The notes beneath the pieces were generated by a model. It worked only from the letters and a program-made list of their open reading frames with translations, searched no databases and was not told where the DNA came from. Positions 23,350 through 33,162 of a stretch of DNA of 64,000 nucleotides are shown here, one piece after another. The DNA comes from Trichostrongylus colubriformis. Its lineage: Eukaryota; Nematoda; Chromadorea; Rhabditida; Trichostrongylidae. A program made the translations under genes and the position numbers. How positions within the stretch are numbered: the first letter of the stretch is position 1; each line of letters begins with the position of its first letter. The stretch lies in NCBI GenBank assembly GCA_963978905.1, contig OZ022257.1, forward strand, positions 24,195,274 through 24,259,273. Direction: 5' to 3'.

Positions 23350-24063
23350 ATTCTCTCTAGGTCAGCGGACCTGAGCGGCGGCTCCCTCGCTGCCTTTCAT
23401 TTTCCTCCCTCCGTTCTACGCTTCAATTTTACTACTCTTTTTCTTTTTACTCGTTTGACCGCTTAAGCTGCTGTTTGCACACCTCGCTTTTTAGCAGTAC
23501 TACTTGACTAATTAAGTGCTTGGTGTCTCCTTATGAAATTTGCTCCTTAATTTTATCTCTGGTTGCGGCCTGTGTTATGGATTCTAACCTACATATATTG
23601 ACAAATATCTGGTCATGCCAGCAAAAGTCGATCGCCCAAACAAACGAAAGGACTTCATAGGTAGTTCTAGTGACCCAACTCTTCCGAAAAGGGTTGACCT
23701 AGGGGCTTCAGACGCCTCGCAAGGAGAAGACGATTTTTCGAAACTTGGTGTAAATGAGCTCCTCAGAGCCCTTTTTGAGCGCAACACTGACCCTGTAGTT
23801 GGAAGGATGCTGATCGCGCCCTCCAAAAAGATCCCTAAGGAGATGGCGGACTATGTAGAGGCCGACAAGCGGTCTAGAAGCCTAGTGGTTAGTGGACTTG
23901 AAGAAGCAGCACAACATCTCAAGCCCTCCGAGCGGCAGCGCGATCTTGAGAACAAGGTAGCGGATCTTCTCGATACATTGGAGGTTGAGTGTAGGCCAAT
24001 AGAAATTCATCGGATGGGGAAGCCTGACCCTTCACGTCCAAGGTTGGTCAAGATCCGGCGTAT
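23350..24063 (+). pseudogene. LINE ORF1, 3'-truncated, with probable 5' UTR
   Basis: ORF1 starts at ATG 23615 and its frame stops at 24073. It has a polar N-terminus (PAKVDRPNKRKDF), a region DKRSRSLVVSGLEEA, then a short coiled-coil segment (RDLENKVADLLDTL) and HRMGKPDPSRPRLVKI. This order is typical of ORF1 of nematode CR1/jockey-like LINEs, a nucleic-acid-binding chaperone. The match stops at about 24058, where ORF1 should continue. The 260 bp before the ATG is pyrimidine-rich and probably 5' UTR. LINE ORF2 of compatible type starts at 33.17 kb on the same strand, beyond the BEL/Pao element. Confidence 0.6.
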
Positions 24064-25146
24064 ATTTTGCTGAAGGCTACCGCTGCTCTGTCGCCTCATT
24101 CTCTGCCGCTCCTGCGAGTGACCACAAGACTGACGATCCTGTCTCCTGATTTCCCGCTCCAATCGGGTTTCCAAATCGCGCATCTCCCTCTCGAGCCTCG
24201 ATTCTCTCGCTTGACAGCTCCTTCTCCAGTCCTTGAGCCTGTCCATGGTCTTTGAGGAACTTACTCTCCCTTGATTGTCTTCTCTCTCCTTTTCAATCGA
24301 ACGATTGGCCTTCCGAGTAGCTTCTCGAGCGGCATTTAACTTTTTTTCCGTTTCACTGATTTGTCGTCGAATCCTCTCTAGCTTCGGGCTGGGCTCCGCC
24401 GGGGCAGTAGTCGTGTTGACGCCTAAGTTACGCATGCCCATCTCTTCGAACCGCTCATGTATATATCTTATGTCGAAGGCTAATTTGTTGATGGGGCAAA
24501 CTGCTTCTCGTAGCTGCTTGAACTCCTCGTACAGCTTGGTTCAGTGCTCTTCGTTGTTTTGGTTGTTGGTATTCACAGCACTGTCCTTCTGAACATGATT
24601 TTTAACTTCCTGTTCCAGCTGGTTGAAGCGAGTAGCCAATATGTTTACTTTACTTTCCAGCCTTTCGAGTTTGGCTTCGTTCGACGTGTGCATCTTGACA
24701 TTCTGTTCATGATAGAACTTCATCAGTTGTTCAAGCCGATCAAGACCCTCTGTTGTCTCATGAGATGTAGACACGGTAACTGCTGGAGCGAGCTGATCGA
24801 CCTTGCTGGCGGCTAACTGAAGAATCTGGCTTCCCTTTCTGAGAAGCTCTTGGAGCATGGTTCCAGATGCTCTACCTTTCTTGATGGGAAGATTGTCCTC
24901 AGACGTAGAAGAAGAAGATGAGGATGTCGAACAGGGACGTTTCCGCGACGACGACGTCTCAGGTTGTGCCGGTTCTATGTTAGCGGCTGAGTTTTTTGTC
25001 GACTGGGAGCGAGTCGTCTTGGCTTTTGCTTCCGTAGAAGTGACGTCAGGCTTTGCAAGATTCGCACCTTTCACGGTATATTTTACAGATTGGGTCGAAA
25101 TTTTGGCATTTTTGCCCGTAGTTCCAGCTGCTGCTGCTTTCTCCAT
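24064..25146 (-). pseudogene. Coiled-coil ORF downstream of the BEL env, unknown function
   Basis: It starts at ATG 25146, 90 bp after the env stop, and runs 201 codons to a stop at 24541. The same frame then continues, open, to about 24066 (EFKQLREAV..., then ERIRRQISETEKKLNAAREA... and many further heptads). The single TGA makes it look like a broken protein of about 360 residues. It has an Ala/Lys/Thr-rich N-terminus, a basic and Ser-rich patch (SSSRKRPCS, PIKKGRA) like a nuclear signal, and two long coiled-coil parts. No zinc knuckle is seen. Position and strand suggest it belongs to the BEL/Pao element as an accessory gene, but an unrelated insertion is possible. I know of no assigned function. 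Confidence 0.55.
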
Positions 25147-25234
25147 GGCTGAAAAAGGAATGCAAGAATTGGAGGTACTAAGTTGGGCTGCTGTGCGACA
25201 GATGAAATCTGGCGGTCGTGCGACAGACGAAATC

Positions 25235-26710
25235 TCAGAGTAGTTTTTCCGGTCCTTTTCCTGATTGCCGAAGCCCGGAAAAGATGGTGGTCCACCCTGC
25301 TACGGTGAATCTTATGGTGATCCGCAGAAGTACTTTCGCAATCTTCAAAGGTATTTGAAGTATTCTCAGAGCAATGGTTAACCCGCAGCTCCACAGAAGT
25401 AAGTATCCTACTATCACTGCGAGGATAAGTACGATACCGGCTGCGATGACAGTCTTATACCAGTGAAGAATGACATCGAAAATATGTCCGAAATCAAGAA
25501 ATATTAACTCATCGTATACGCTGCTTTCGCCGCTGATGACTTTCACTGTAGATCCGTGAATTGTACGGACCCATTGTAAAATTCCCGTGATCTCGAAAGT
25601 CTTTTCGGAACCGCCACACGAAACCTTACATTGTTTCATCAGTCTTGCCGATTTGTGCATGAAATGTAGCGTAGAAGTCGCTCCTTCTCTTTTGCACGGA
25701 ATCGTAAAAGATTGATCATCGCATGTTACCGTAGCCATAGTTGGCTTGTCTTCAGTAGTACATGTTATCTCGGTAAATGCATCTTGCGGGCAGAGGTAAC
25801 ATCCTTTTGCGATGGAGTTTGAAACAGTACATATAGAATCGGTCACCATTCTGACGGTCTTATCGAATTCTTCTCTCAGATGGATCAAAATCTCTGCCGT
25901 GATGAACGAAGGAATTTGGGCCACAACTGTTGTCGGATCTTCCTTTGCTATTGTTAAGGATATCCATGGACGTCGTACTGGAAAACGATTTTCGTTCTCT
26001 CTGGAGAACACGTCGGTGATCTTGAAGTCCGTGCACATGCAGTTCACTTTGTCCTCTGCTGGTTCACAATCGCAGTCTGTGGTAACGGAGCAATTAAGCG
26101 AGCTAGCATGATCCTTCGATTCGCAGAGAAGGTGTGGTGTTTCTTTGTGGTTCCAAATTGCAATATGGGAACCATCTGAGATAAAGGTAGATGACAGTGA
26201 CGGAGTGGGTGGAAAGGAAAGACTGGTAAGAGTGATCCGCATCTTATCCAACGTGAAGGGTATAGACGGTTGCACTCTTATTATCTGCCTGTCAATGGTC
26301 TTAGTCGGCGTAGAGACTTGAGTAATCAGTTCAAGTTCTTCCTTCCACTGAGAACATTTGAAGATTTCGTACACGTTCTCGTCCTGTGGTACATGGAAAA
26401 TCCGATAGAACAGGCAACCACTACTAGGAGTGATACATCCACATCCGATTCCTCCACAACTTTCTACACACTTTGTGGTTCCGGGGAACTGGTTACCTTG
26501 GGCGAGTTCCCTAACAAGTGACGACTCGTTGATAGATGCACACTTGTCGTCAACGCATGAACCCCAGCGGGCACATCGCTTGTAGTCCACCACTCGCTGG
26601 AGTGTGTTGCGAGTGACGTGATCGTTTCCTTGACGCACGTTAGTCGGAGCCCTTTCCATTGAACTCTTATTTCTTTTTGTACCATTTGCTGGCTGGTGAG
26701 CCGAATGCAC
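25235..26710 (-). pseudogene. Env-like class II fusion glycoprotein (Gc-like), frame-broken
   Basis: This 491-codon frame is the C-terminal subunit of an envelope-like protein. It is Cys-rich. Near residue 110 it has a GCGC...CLFYR segment like the fusion-loop region of phlebovirus Gc, and near its end one strong membrane span (AAGIVLILAVIVGYLLL), followed by a basic amphipathic tail. Env genes of this origin are known in nematode BEL elements and Ascaris Tas (family knowledge). The upstream half is in another frame (the 26464-28881 ORF), and the two overlap with a shift near 26630, so no full protein can be made. The apparent first Met (26710) lies in the overlap and is not a real start. Confidence 0.75.
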
Positions 26711-28881
26711 TCTTCTTGGTTGAAACTGTTGAGTTTCATGAGCTCCGTAGTTTCCAAGGCACAGCGCTTGATTCCCTTTGCGGAGAAAGTGCAGACCGAG
26801 TCATGATAAGAAAACACGTCTATGTCCTGACAAGCGGCTGTCACTGCGATCGTGCAAAGAATGGCCAAAAGCGGTGTTCTTAGCAGTGCTTCTACATCGT
26901 ATCGTTGTCTTCTGCGGACCAGTCGTCTGCAGCAGATCTTCCACAGTAGGTATGCTACAGCTTTGCATAATGACCAAAATGCTTTACCAAAAATGCAGCA
27001 CGGCTTCCCGAATACCATCGGCACGTAGCACAGCGCGTAAAGTAACGCTATCGAAATGTAAAGTATGATGGTAATTGCTGTGATGGCTGCCCGAGGTGAA
27101 CACTCGGGATTGAATACGTTCGCTGTACAGAACCAACATTGAATATGATCGCAGAACGACTCTGGCGGGCACGATGTTTCTAACACAGTTAGGTTCTGTC
27201 CATCGAAGAGCTTCAGCTGTACACTGTACGTGTGCAAAAGTATTTCCGGTGGGAAGCGAATAGTTTCATTTCCTTTTGGTTGGTTCTTCAGATAGCAGTG
27301 ATGTTCAGCACAAATTTCATATCGCTCGATGCCATGAATGGCTATTGAAACTCCCCCTGAGACGCATGACATCTGTCCAACGGCAGTAGCTTTCGAAGTA
27401 ACTCCTGTTGCTAGCATGAGAACAGTGACACACGTCAGAAACCACTTCATCGGAGCACTCCCTGAAGAATGAGCTGTTGCGCAATGAGCAGTATCTTCGC
27501 TGTAGTTGACACGCTTGCGTGGGCGAAGCTCATATCGAGGTGTTGTTGTTAGTTCTTCAGGACTGCTTCGAATTTCCGGTGAGCCGTCAGTAGAGTATAG
27601 TTCTTCATTAGCGTTTTCAAGAACGCTTTCTCCTTGTACGTTGCTCTCTTCGGATCCTGTAGTTTCACTCTCTGTATTTCCTAATTCCAAAGGGACAAGA
27701 AGATTGATTGGTCTTCGAACGAGACGTCCACTTGGGAGTTTTAATTGTGCTTCTCTGATCTTCCCCGTTTCAGATTTGGGTAATGCCACGATGCGCCCCA
27801 ACTTCCACGAATTTCGTGGCAAGACGGGATCTGAGATTAGCACAACGCTATCAACCTGGGGCATAGAAGTGCTTCCTCGCTTATTATCGATAGTGAGCTT
27901 GTGCATCTCTCGAAGGCTGCTCAAGTATTGCTGACTCCATACTGTCCAGAAAGGTTCTGTCAGCTTATGACTCGTTTTTAGAGCTTCTTCGGCTTGCTTC
28001 CTAGTCCGTAGTTGTAAGGCATCTTCAGGCGGGATATATTCGACGTCTTCTTGTCCTTCGTCGACGGCTTCAAATGGGTAAGTGATTAACATATCCCGCT
28101 GAATGAAGTCAATGGGTCGGATTATTGGGGTTTCTTCCCATCTTTCCTCCTGGTATGTCAGAGGTCTGCTGTTGAGTGTTCCTTCGATTTCTACGAGAAG
28201 TGTTTCCAATTCTTCCACTGATACGACTGCTCGCTGCAATACTTTATAAAGGGAGTGCTTCACCGATTTTATCAAGCGTTCGTAGAGAGCCCCCTGCCAC
28301 GGGGCATATGGCGTGATAGTCTTCCAGGTGATTCCCTTCGCAGCGATTGCAGTTGCAAATGAGGTGTCGTTAATCGTAGGAAGTACTGCTTGTCGTAGAA
28401 TTTGTTCACTGAGTAAAAAGGAAGAGCCATTGACCGATGTGATGCTCGCTGGCACTCCTCTTCTTGCGAAAAATCTGCGTAAAGCGTGAAGTAGCAGATT
28501 GGTCGACATATCCGGTACAAGCTCAAGATGTAGTAGTCGTGTAACGGCACATGTAATGATGATTCCGTAAACTTTCGTCGTCAATTCGTTTTGTCTGGAC
28601 AAAAATGGTCCGAAATAATCGATCCCTACGTGCTCGAATGGGCGCGTCCGTTGTACCCTTCTGCTTGGCAGATCTTCCATTTCGGGGTATCTGAAGGGGA
28701 GATTGTTCAGCTTCTGACACGGTACGCATGATCGCAAAACATTTTTCACGAGCTGTCTCAATTTTGGAATCCAGAACCGTTGTCGGACATTGGCTATTGT
28801 TTGTGCAGCGCCACAGTGGTAAGGTAGGTGCGCATCATGTACAATAGCCTTCGCGAGTGCCGACTTAGATGCGACCCACAT
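26464..28881 (-). pseudogene. Integrase plus N-terminal half of env, one open frame
   Basis: Residues 1-60 contain an HHCC-type zinc site (HDAHLPYHCG...CVPCQ). The DDE core follows, with the first D in VGIDYFG and the glutamate in WQGALYERLIKSVK. The middle catalytic Asp, expected in the SDNG-type motif, reads SVNG, so it is Val. A C-terminal chromatin-type segment with VDSVVLISDPVLPRNSWKLG follows. From Met at 27450 begins an env-like part: a signal peptide (MKWFLTCVTVLMLATGVTS), Cys-rich ectodomain and two hydrophobic stretches (AAITAITIILYISIALLYAL; LLAILCTIAVTAAC), as in a Gn-like precursor. The frame goes astray after about 26640. Integrase joins cDNA ends to host DNA; this copy could not. 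Confidence 0.85.
27450..27475 (-). promoter_or_regulatory. Candidate 3' splice site for an env message
   Basis: On the minus strand CATTCTTCAG|GGAGTGCTCCG (AG at 27463-27462) precedes the predicted env start ATG (27450) by 11 bases. The pyrimidine-TTCAG pattern fits the strong nematode 3' splice-site consensus. Together with the SL1-GT block at 32.9 kb it would give a spliced env RNA, or it could accept the cellular spliced leader directly. This is inference; no transcript data are available. Confidence 0.4.
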
Positions 28882-28934
28882 TGGATATTTGGCATCGAAG
28901 TCGATTTTGGCTTTCCCTAGTCGTCCTTGATATC

Positions 28935-30289
28935 TCAGAACCCGTTTTCATCTTCTCGAACGTTCAGCTGCTTCAGCAATTTAAGTTGTTCTGATGTGTA
29001 TTGAGTCTTTTGGTGATGACGCACCATAACTTGCAGAGCCACTCTGTTCTCTACTGCAGTGATGAACGGTTCTGATGTCATATAACAGAGTTCAGGAATA
29101 GTGTTCTGCAAACGTTCCTTGAGCTTCTCCCGTACTCTCATCGAAATGTTGTGCAGGAAGCGTAGAACATATGCCATCGTGCGCGTGGCCGAAACTAGCC
29201 GGTTGTATCTCGACCAGTCTAGTAGTACAGATGGTTCTTCTGCAGTTTTTGCTACCAGACATACTTGCTCTCCGCAATCTTCGGTCGGAAGAGTGAATAG
29301 GCGGCTCTCTTCATGCCAAGTTTCCGGATCATTGCTGATAAATGACGGTCCGTGCCACCACATGTGGCCATTTAATTCCGATTTCATGACTCCCCTGGTT
29401 CCACAATCGGCTGGATTGTCAGATGTTTTCACGTATCCGAAGCGAACAGTTGTGGATATCTCCGCAACGATTCTCCTTATTTCAGCAACCCTGTTCTTGA
29501 TCAGTACTCCATGCAATTTTTCGACTTTTGTTGCCTTAATCCAGCTGAGGGAGATTTCAGTATCGGACATAATCAACACGTTCTTGATGTCAACTTTGTG
29601 TCGTAATGCCACATGTATCGAATATGACAGTCTTGTTGCCATCGTGAGCGCATTTAGCTCCAGTTTTTGTACGGTTGGACTATCTTTTAGTGATGGTAGC
29701 TTGGACTTTCCGGTAACCAGGTGACTTCCATGCTCTGATACAAGATATGCGCAAGTAGCCATCCCTGCGCAGCTAGCGTCTGCAAACAGAACCAGATTGC
29801 ATGCCGAATGGGCTCGCGCTACTTGCCGAGGTAACATCATCTGGAATCCATCTACATCGTTGACAATGTTCTCCCATTTCTGCTGATGTTCCGTATACAA
29901 AGGCGTATCCCAGTCGTATTCATATTTCCACAGTTCTTGTAAAAATTGCTTCCCTTTAAGCGTGATCGGAGTGAGTAGCCCCAGTGGGTCATATATCGAC
30001 GCGATTTGCTCTGAAATCGACCGCTTCGTCATCTTCATTTTGGCTCGATAGCGGCATCTAAGAACGATTTGATCTTCTCGCGAATGCCAGGGCATGCCGA
30101 GTACTTTTTGGTCTACATTCAAACTGAGATCTTTCGCTGCGATCTTCTCGCTGAGCCTTTCCTCGTTAGAGCAGAACTCTCGCAGGTTCATATTGAGGTC
30201 TTCGAAGAGGTGTTTAGCTTCCTTGTAGAGGTGTAGACCTTCTTCAATTGATGAAGTCGTTACTATTAGGTTGTCGACGTATGTGTTTT
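28935..30289 (-). pseudogene. BEL/Pao RT 3' part and RNase H
   Basis: The frame begins just before the RT catalytic motif TYVDNLIV (about 30275), and its first Met is at 30191. The RT connection follows (IYDPLGLLTPITLKGKQFLQELW), then RNase H with its acidic residues in view: LFADAS, KLELNAL, MSDTEISLSWI and NPADCGTRG. The C-terminus leads to the integrase zinc domain. The frame ends at 28935 at a shift in a short A run near 28945; the integrase frame begins immediately after. RT copies RNA into DNA and RNase H removes the RNA. The upstream fingers and palm are missing (see the ORF ending at 30293). Confidence 0.85.
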
Positions 30290-30292
30290 CGG

Positions 30293-30832
30293 CTATTTCT
30301 CCATGATAGTCGCGTGATATTGCTGCAGTGTCGCAGGGTCATTGACGAGCTTAGCGATGGTTGCTTCCAATCTCCGCACGGCTATCACTTTGTTGTCAGG
30401 CAACTCTGCCGCGTTGTCATTCCATGGAAGTCTTACGTAGTATCCATCTGCTTTTTTCTCAATCGTTCGTTGAAACCTTTCCCACACTTCCGCTTCTACG
30501 CGTTTGCGTTCTTGTGTACTGGGTCCGACGAACTCGTGAACGCCTGATGACTCAAATATACAGAAGTCTGCCCACGATTGCGGTTCCTCTTCGGATTCCT
30601 TCGAGTTGCTTCCGAATTCCACCACTTCTTGTGGATCTTCTGTGAAGTCATCATTACTATCGGAAACTTTCCCTGACACGAGATACCCCAACTTGGACGA
30701 GATGAGTTCGAGGCCTGAAGGAAGAGATGTCTCAGCCGTTAGTCCTTTGTCTAGGAAGGAGTATAAATCCGCACATCCAAGCAGGACTTGTGGATGAAGG
30801 TCCGTTACATTTGAATTGATCGACAACGACAT
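30293..30832 (-). pseudogene. BEL/Pao protease C-terminus and RT N-terminal part
   Basis: This 179-codon frame starts with DLHPQVLLGCADLYSFL, the end of the Pao-type peptidase region. After an acidic linker it enters the RT N-terminus (FQRTIEKKADGYYVRLPWND...LPDNKVIAVRRLEATIAKLVNDP). The frame stops after QQYHATIMEK. Within a few bases, in the next frame, the sequence jumps to the YVDN motif. The whole block that normally lies between, including the first catalytic Asp of the palm, is absent. The upstream junction with gag is broken near 30870. Confidence 0.85.
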
Positions 30833-30980
30833 GTTGTGATCGTAGAGGAATGCTTGTCCTCGTGGCTGAGATTGCTTCGCAGAATTGGTTCGGTGACCGT
30901 GTCAATCTTAGTCACCGTGACTTTGTGGGCCTTGCCCTGAGCGTCCCACATGTGGAGTTCCGTCACTCCGCATGTTCTCT

Positions 30981-32606
30981 TCAGTGGCTGTTGCGAGTGC
31001 TAATGGAAAGCTCCACTGACTTGATATCACGCAGTTCCAGGTGATCGGCTAACTGAGTACTTATGAATGAGCAATCTGCTCCAGTGTCAAGCATGACGTG
31101 CACGACTTCCAGTGCTTGGTTTCTCGGATTCAGAACTTGTGCTTGTCCCACGAGGATGTGAACATTAGTTCCGTTCCGGTGATGATTCACGTATACAGCT
31201 GTATTTAGAACTACATCCTGGACTTGACTTTGTTCTGTCAGAGTGGTGTTCACCTTGGTCGATATCGAAGTCTTCGAGCGTTTCGGAGTGGTTTTGCCTT
31301 GAGTTTGAGGTTGAGGCATGTTCTTGACATCTTGTGCGGCCGATGGCTTCGTTGGTGCAGAAAAGAGCTGACGACACACAGAAGTGTGATGCCCATGCTG
31401 TTTACACAGTCTACACGGTCCTCCCGTACACTGACTGACCATATGATCTTTGGCTCCACAGTTATGGCATAGCTTCTTTTTCCGAATTATATCAAGCCGT
31501 GCTTCTCTTGTTTTGACAAAATCGCAGTCTCTTGGAACATGATCTTGCTTTCCGCAGTAGAAACAACTACGTCGTTCTGTCGTTCTTTGGATTTCTTTGC
31601 AAGAGCTCATTTTCTCCTTGAAGGACTGTGCTGCGTGCGGATAATGTTCCCTCTTTTTGTTAGTCCGACTAACAATCTTGAGTTCCATCGCAATGTAGCT
31701 CTTTGCAGCAGATAACAGTGTGGCCGTGTCCCAACTTCTTTCTGGTGAATCCTGCTCCTTCCTTCGTAGCACCTTTCGCTGCACTTCCTCTGTGAATTTT
31801 CCGAGGAGCTGCTTCTGCAGAAAGATATTGTCCACGTTTTCACCCTTCAAACGAAGCTGAACAACAATTGATGAGAGTTGCTCACACAGTCTCTCCTGGT
31901 CTTCGAGACGGTCGCTCAGTGCTCGTAAACTTTGCAACCTCTGTATCATCTGATCGACCAGCACTTGAGTGTCACCATACCTTCGTTTCAGATGCTCTAC
32001 GACAAGCGGATACGTTTCTCGAGAGATTTGGTATTGTTTCACTGTTTCCCTCGCTTCCCCTTGGAGCGCGTCCAAGAGATAATTGAGTTTGTACAAATCG
32101 TCCATCTGTCGTGAGTGCACGGAATGTTCGAAGGCTCCCCAGAACGTATCCCATTCCCAAATGCGTCCGCTGAACTTCGGAATAGGGATAGGTGCGAGGT
32201 TCATGGGTGGAACGTCAGGAGACCTGTTGGGAACCTCGTCCTTGTGCTCCTTTGTGACATTGTCAAGTTCTTCGAGAAACATTTCAATCGTCGTGATTGC
32301 CGAATACGCCGTGTCCATGTGTTGCGCCGTTGTCTCTACGTTGGCATTTACCTTCTGGAGTATATCCGGTAGCGACGGAGTTTGCGGATCCAGGTCATCA
32401 GCGGTGGAACTGTAATTTTCCAGCGCACGCGCGACGTTAGCAACTTCTGACTCCAAAAGGGTCTTCCACTTGCACAACTCCATTCTTTTAGATGCTACAT
32501 ACACCCTTCTACTATCTTCCTCGAGTGGGGGTTCTAGGACCATCCTTTCCAAGTCTTCACACTTCTTCAAGTTAGCTGTTAGTCGGCTCACTGCACGCGT
32601 TAGCAC
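30981..32606 (-). pseudogene. BEL/Pao Gag with start of protease
   Basis: The 541-codon frame has a helical N-terminus (residues 1-130) and then a DUF1759-type capsid region (PIPKFSGRIWEWDTFWGAFE...LNYLLDALQGEA, about 145-260). Three zinc knuckles follow: CFYCGKQDHVPRDC, CHNCGAKDHMVSQC and CRLCKQHGHHTSVC (about 345-415). A linker leads to the aspartic protease active site, MLDTGADCSFIS (about 505). The frame is open upstream to about 32660 but lacks an in-frame ATG; an ATG at 32650 is out of frame, so the start has probably been lost by a small indel. It ends at a frame break near 30983. Gag packs the RNA and the protease cuts the polyprotein. Confidence 0.85.
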
Positions 32607-32864
32607 TGCCTGGCGCGTTGTTAGAGCGATCGCCGTGCTAGTCGTGCCATATCTCGTTCAGTAGTGCAACGACGCGGACGTGTTAAGTACAGACGGGACT
32701 TCGTGCGATTGATGGAGTGCTCGAACTCACTTCCAGCGATTCTCGTCTTCGATCCTTTGTGTCAGAGATCCTCTGGTCCAATCCAGATCCTCGGCTTAGT
32801 CCTTGGTCCGTGGTCCTTAGAGTTGCCGATGCACCATAAGCCGTCGGGGCTCGCTCGTTCTTGC

Positions 32865-33150
32865 CACGCGGGTCTTGTTTGTTGGGTGCGTACCTCAAAC
32901 TTGGGTAATTAAACTTTTATTTACACTATGTACAAGAAACTAAAGAAGAAGAAAAAGACTGAATCTACGGAAATCCGCCGTGCTTATATTCAGTAGATAA
33001 TGGGCGGAGCAAGCTGCATGTATACATTCCTAACTTCTGATCAGCCAGCAGATATGATTTCTTCAACTTACAGAATGAATCACAGTATAAAGTACACAAA
33101 ATAATCTAAGATCATAGAGAGTAGTCTCTATAGAGCTCGGGATACCAGTA
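32865..33150 (-). repeat. Presumed 5' LTR and leader of the BEL/Pao element
   Basis: Located upstream of gag on the minus strand. It contains a TATA-like AATATAAGC (about 32990-32982), an AATAAA (32921-32916), then the SL1-like block, and a TGGCAAGAACG that could be a primer binding site (about 32864-32854). The LTR start cannot be fixed because no second copy exists. The region is followed on the plus strand by LINE ORF2. Confidence 0.5.
32894..32914 (-). promoter_or_regulatory. SL1 spliced-leader sequence followed by a splice donor
   Basis: Read on the minus strand, bases 32914-32894 equal positions 2-22 of nematode SL1. The final part reads ACCCAAGTTTGAG, followed at once by GTACGC; only SL1 base 1 differs (A for G). 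An exact 21-base match is not expected by chance in 64 kb. What follows does not resemble the SL RNA intron, and no Sm-type site is near, so this is not an SL RNA gene. The position, just after AATAAA and about 290 bases before gag, places it at the R/U5 part of the LTR or the leader. Confidence 0.85.
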
Positions 33151-33162
33151 AGAGAGCATGGC

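Larger units (their letters stand above)
24064..33150 (-). mobile_element. BEL/Pao retroelement with env-like gene, inactive
   Basis: On the minus strand the order is leader/LTR (about 33150-32865), gag with protease, RT, RNase H, integrase, env, then a coiled-coil ORF. That is the BEL/Pao (Belpaoviridae-type) order, and the RT ends in YVDN. It is dead: frame breaks near 30983, 30870, 30290, 28945 and 26630, a missing block of RT palm at about 30290, and a changed integrase residue. No second LTR is found at the left end, so the 3' LTR is lost or was never there. Both outer borders are estimates: the left is where LINE ORF1 homology stops, the right lies between 33090 and 33170, before LINE ORF2. 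Confidence 0.85.

Noticed and set aside
25812..32415. Many plus-strand frames of 60-207 codons across the BEL/Pao region
   Set aside because: They are shadows of the long minus-strand coding frames.
32860..32914. An SL RNA gene
   Set aside because: The sequence after the SL1 block does not resemble the SL RNA intron and lacks an Sm site; the context is a retroelement leader.
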